Below, piece after piece: positions 5,533-6,815 of a stretch of DNA of 6,815 nucleotides; the first letter of the stretch is position 1, and each line of letters begins with the position of its first letter. Under the pieces are notes generated by a model, which saw only the letters and a program-made list of their open reading frames with translations, was not told the origin of the DNA and did not search any database. Source of the stretch: an uncultured cyanobacterium (lineage in GTDB: Bacteria; Cyanobacteriota; Cyanobacteriia; PCC-6307; Cyanobiaceae); assembly GCA_903934745.1 (NCBI GenBank), contig CAIZOZ010000400.1, forward strand, positions 1 to 6,815. Reading direction: 5' to 3'. The translations under genes were made by a program, and so were the position numbers.

Positions 5533-5605
5533 GGATCCTGTACGGGCTGAGCGGCGATCGTAGCCAGCGCTAGCGGCTCACCCCGGCTCGCTGTTCCCGG
5601 CTGAT
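5533..5605 (-). promoter_or_regulatory. Spacer upstream of pepA, possible promoter
   Basis: This 73-bp gap separates the GIY-YIG stop from the pepA start. On the minus strand TACGAT (5562-5557) fits TAnnnT and would put transcription start about 15-20 nt ahead of the ATG. No good -35 is present. An 8-bp palindrome CGCTAGCG (5568-5575) lies just upstream. pepA could have its own promoter here or be read through from the nuclease genes. Confidence 0.22.
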
Positions 5606-6259
5606 TCAGCTGGGGTCGGCCGTGAACGGGGTGGCCCAGCGCTCCCGGGTTTCCTTGTTGAAGGGCGGCAGCCAGTGGCGGATCAGCGTCTGCTCGAGGC
5701 GGCGACGGCCGCGGCCGTCGCTGGGCACATCGCACCAGAAGCGGATGCTCAAGCTGGTGGGCAGCTCCGCCTGGCCGAGGGCCTCGCTGTAGGCCGCCAG
5801 ATAGCGCTTGCAGTCGTGATCTCCCTTCCAGCGGCGGTCGGCACAGCCGGTTTCACCCACATAGAGCAGCAGGGGTGAGGGGCCAGCGGCGGGGCGATCC
5901 AGCACCAGGTAGATCGCGGCGCCTTGTTGTGGGGCGCTGGGCCAACGCCAGAAGGCGAGGCTCTGGGCCTGCAGGGCGAGGGGATTGAGACTGGTGGCCT
6001 GGTCGATCCCGCCGCCGCCGGCGGGGCTGGTGCTTGTAGCCGCTCCGAACAGCAGCCCCTGGCTCGCTCCGATCGCCAGGGCGGCAGCGGGCCCTGCGGC
6101 CGCCCTGGCGAACAGGGGCGCCTGGTGGGCCAGCAGGCGCCCCTGCCAGTCGAGCAGTTGCTGGCGCCGTAGGGGAAGCGGCAACGGCGCCGGGCTGGCA
6201 CCCGCGCTGGGGCTGGCCGCCGCGAACAGATCACCCTGGCGCCCCGCTGGGGCTGTCAT
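5606..6259 (-). CDS. GIY-YIG family nuclease with proline/alanine-rich N-terminal region
   Basis: The C-terminal half (about 113-205) is a GIY-YIG endonuclease domain. GAAIYLVL (113-120) is the GIY strand and LYVGETG (132-138) the YIG strand. They are 15 residues apart because of a Pro/Ala insert, where the family usually has 10-11. Tyr133, Arg143, Glu189 and Asn201 (PPFN) have the same spacing as Tyr29, Arg39, Glu76 and Asn88 of Thermotoga UvrC, so the site looks intact and single-metal cleavage of DNA is expected. The first 110 residues are low-complexity Ala/Pro/Gly/Leu and hold three QxxLF pentapeptides (8-12, 46-50, 67-71). Length is 217 residues with no signal or membrane helix. ATG 6259 overlaps the stop of the HhH gene by 4 bp (ATGA), so the two are probably translated together. 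The substrate is unknown; repair or recombination is a guess. It is not UvrC itself, which is much longer and has other domains. Confidence 0.85.
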   Translation of the reverse strand: MTAPAGRQGDLFAAASPSAGASPAPLPLPLRRQQLLDWQGRLLAHQAPLFARAAAGPAAALAIGASQGLLFGAATSTSPAGGGGIDQATSLNPLALQAQSLAFWRWPSAPQQGAAIYLVLDRPAAGPSPLLLYVGETGCADRRWKGDHDCKRYLAAYSEALGQAELPTSLSIRFWCDVPSDGRGRRRLEQTLIRHWLPPFNKETRERWATPFTADPS

Positions 6260-6815
6260 GGGCTCGGGCGGTTGGCCGCGGGCAGCACGGGGCCGGCCGG
6301 AGCTGGCTGGAAGCTCACCCGGCCGATCCAGGCCTCGACCAGCTCAGCGCGCAGCTGCAGGCGCTGCTGCAGATCGGCCAGGTCCGTGAAGGGGCGGCGG
6401 GCCCTGTCCCGCAGCAGCCGGCTCACCAACTCCGGCTCGATCGCGGGCAGGCGTTCCAGTTCCCTGGCGCCGGCCTGGTTGATGGCGATCGGCTCGCAGC
6501 GGTTGGCGGCCGCTGGCGCCGTTCCATACCAGCGGAACTCCAGCAGCGGTTGCCAGCTGATCAGCTCCGTTTCGTTCAAGCCGAGCAGGCGTTGCAGATC
6601 CTCCAGGCCGCTCAGCTGCACGCCGCCGGCCTGGAGCCGCAGCAGCAGATCCACCTGCTCGGCGCGGCAACCGGGCAGGCGCAGCCAGTCGGCGGCGGTG
6701 GCCCGGTTCACATCCAGCCGCCAGCCGAGGGCGGCTGCATGGCGCACCTCCTCGGCATTGCTGAGGCGCCGGCCCGGTTCGCGGGCCAGTTTGAGGGCCA
6801 GCAGATCCCGTTCAA
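6256..6815 (-). CDS. Helix-hairpin-helix domain protein, 5' end beyond the window
   Basis: The frame is open to the right edge and 185 residues are visible, starting ERDLLALKLAREPGRRL. GTG 6747 is the first conventional start codon inside the window, but the sequence before it has the same coding character, so the real start lies outside. Two related helix-hairpin-helix units occur: LDVNRATAADWLRLPG and following (fragment residues 33 to about 80), and IAINQAGARELERLPA and following (109 to about 152). A short WYG-containing linker separates them. Each begins with the V/I-N-x-A motif of ComEA-like and PsbU-like HhH proteins. The hairpins read LPGCRAEQV and LPAIEPELV, so the usual GxG backbone-binding glycines are missing. 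The tail (VSFQPAPAGPVLPAANRPSP) is Pro-rich and disordered. No membrane segment is visible. The 4-bp overlap with the GIY-YIG gene suggests the two products work together, perhaps as DNA-binding or scaffold and nuclease parts; this is inference. Confidence 0.8.
   Translation of the reverse strand, partial: ERDLLALKLAREPGRRLSNAEEVRHAAALGWRLDVNRATAADWLRLPGCRAEQVDLLLRLQAGGVQLSGLEDLQRLLGLNETELISWQPLLEFRWYGTAPAAANRCEPIAINQAGARELERLPAIEPELVSRLLRDRARRPFTDLADLQQRLQLRAELVEAWIGRVSFQPAPAGPVLPAANRPSP

Noticed and set aside
4159..5550. 463-codon plus-strand open frame opposite pepA
   Set aside because: It mirrors pepA, is Gly/His/Gln-rich with no domain, and is the usual antisense frame left open by GC-rich codon bias.
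5557..5577. Palindromic stretch CGCTAGCG and weak AGCC/GGCT arms upstream of pepA as an operator or terminator
   Set aside because: The symmetric core is only 8 bp, the outer stem is about 5 bp with a wobble pair, and there is no second copy to suggest a binding site.

Overview
The window is GC-rich (roughly two thirds G+C by eye) and fits a picocyanobacterium of the Synechococcus/Cyanobium type. The reasons are the lipid A order fabZ-lpxA-lpxB, the cyanobacterial style of LpxB (an IDY...N segment and PASR in place of PGSR), three copies of the HIP1 octamer GCGATCGC, and two small or accessory proteins that look lineage-specific. The genus is inferred from these signs; no database search was run.

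Left part, plus strand (1-3370): a tight lipid A operon. The end of an upstream gene, probably lpxC, may lie in the first 28-39 bases. Then come fabZ (with a long Ala/Thr-rich N-terminal extension), lpxA (4-bp gap), lpxB (1-bp overlap, TGATG) and a signal-peptide-bearing msrA (again a 1-bp TGATG overlap). FabZ processes 3-hydroxyacyl-ACP for fatty acid synthesis, LpxA takes 3-hydroxyacyl-ACP for the first acylation of UDP-GlcNAc, and LpxB makes the lipid A disaccharide. The MsrA is predicted to repair oxidised methionines outside the cytoplasm, so the operon has an envelope theme.

Middle (3371-4015): a 167-bp non-coding stretch starts with a hairpin directly after msrA. It is followed by a 64-residue orphan gene on the plus strand, which converges with a 90-residue two-helix membrane protein on the minus strand. 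Their stop codons are 10 bp apart and pair with each other in a strong inverted repeat, a likely two-way terminator.

Right part, minus strand (3743-6815), in transcription order: a helix-hairpin-helix protein (5' end outside the window), a GIY-YIG nuclease overlapping it by 4 bp, then after a 73-bp spacer pepA (M17 leucyl aminopeptidase) and the small membrane protein. The most interesting part is the HhH/GIY-YIG pair. The nuclease keeps the UvrC-like catalytic spacing and carries three QxxLF pentapeptides, resembling sliding-clamp binding motifs, in its first 71 residues. Its partner carries two HhH units with degenerate hairpins. No mobile elements, CRISPR arrays, tRNA or rRNA genes were seen.
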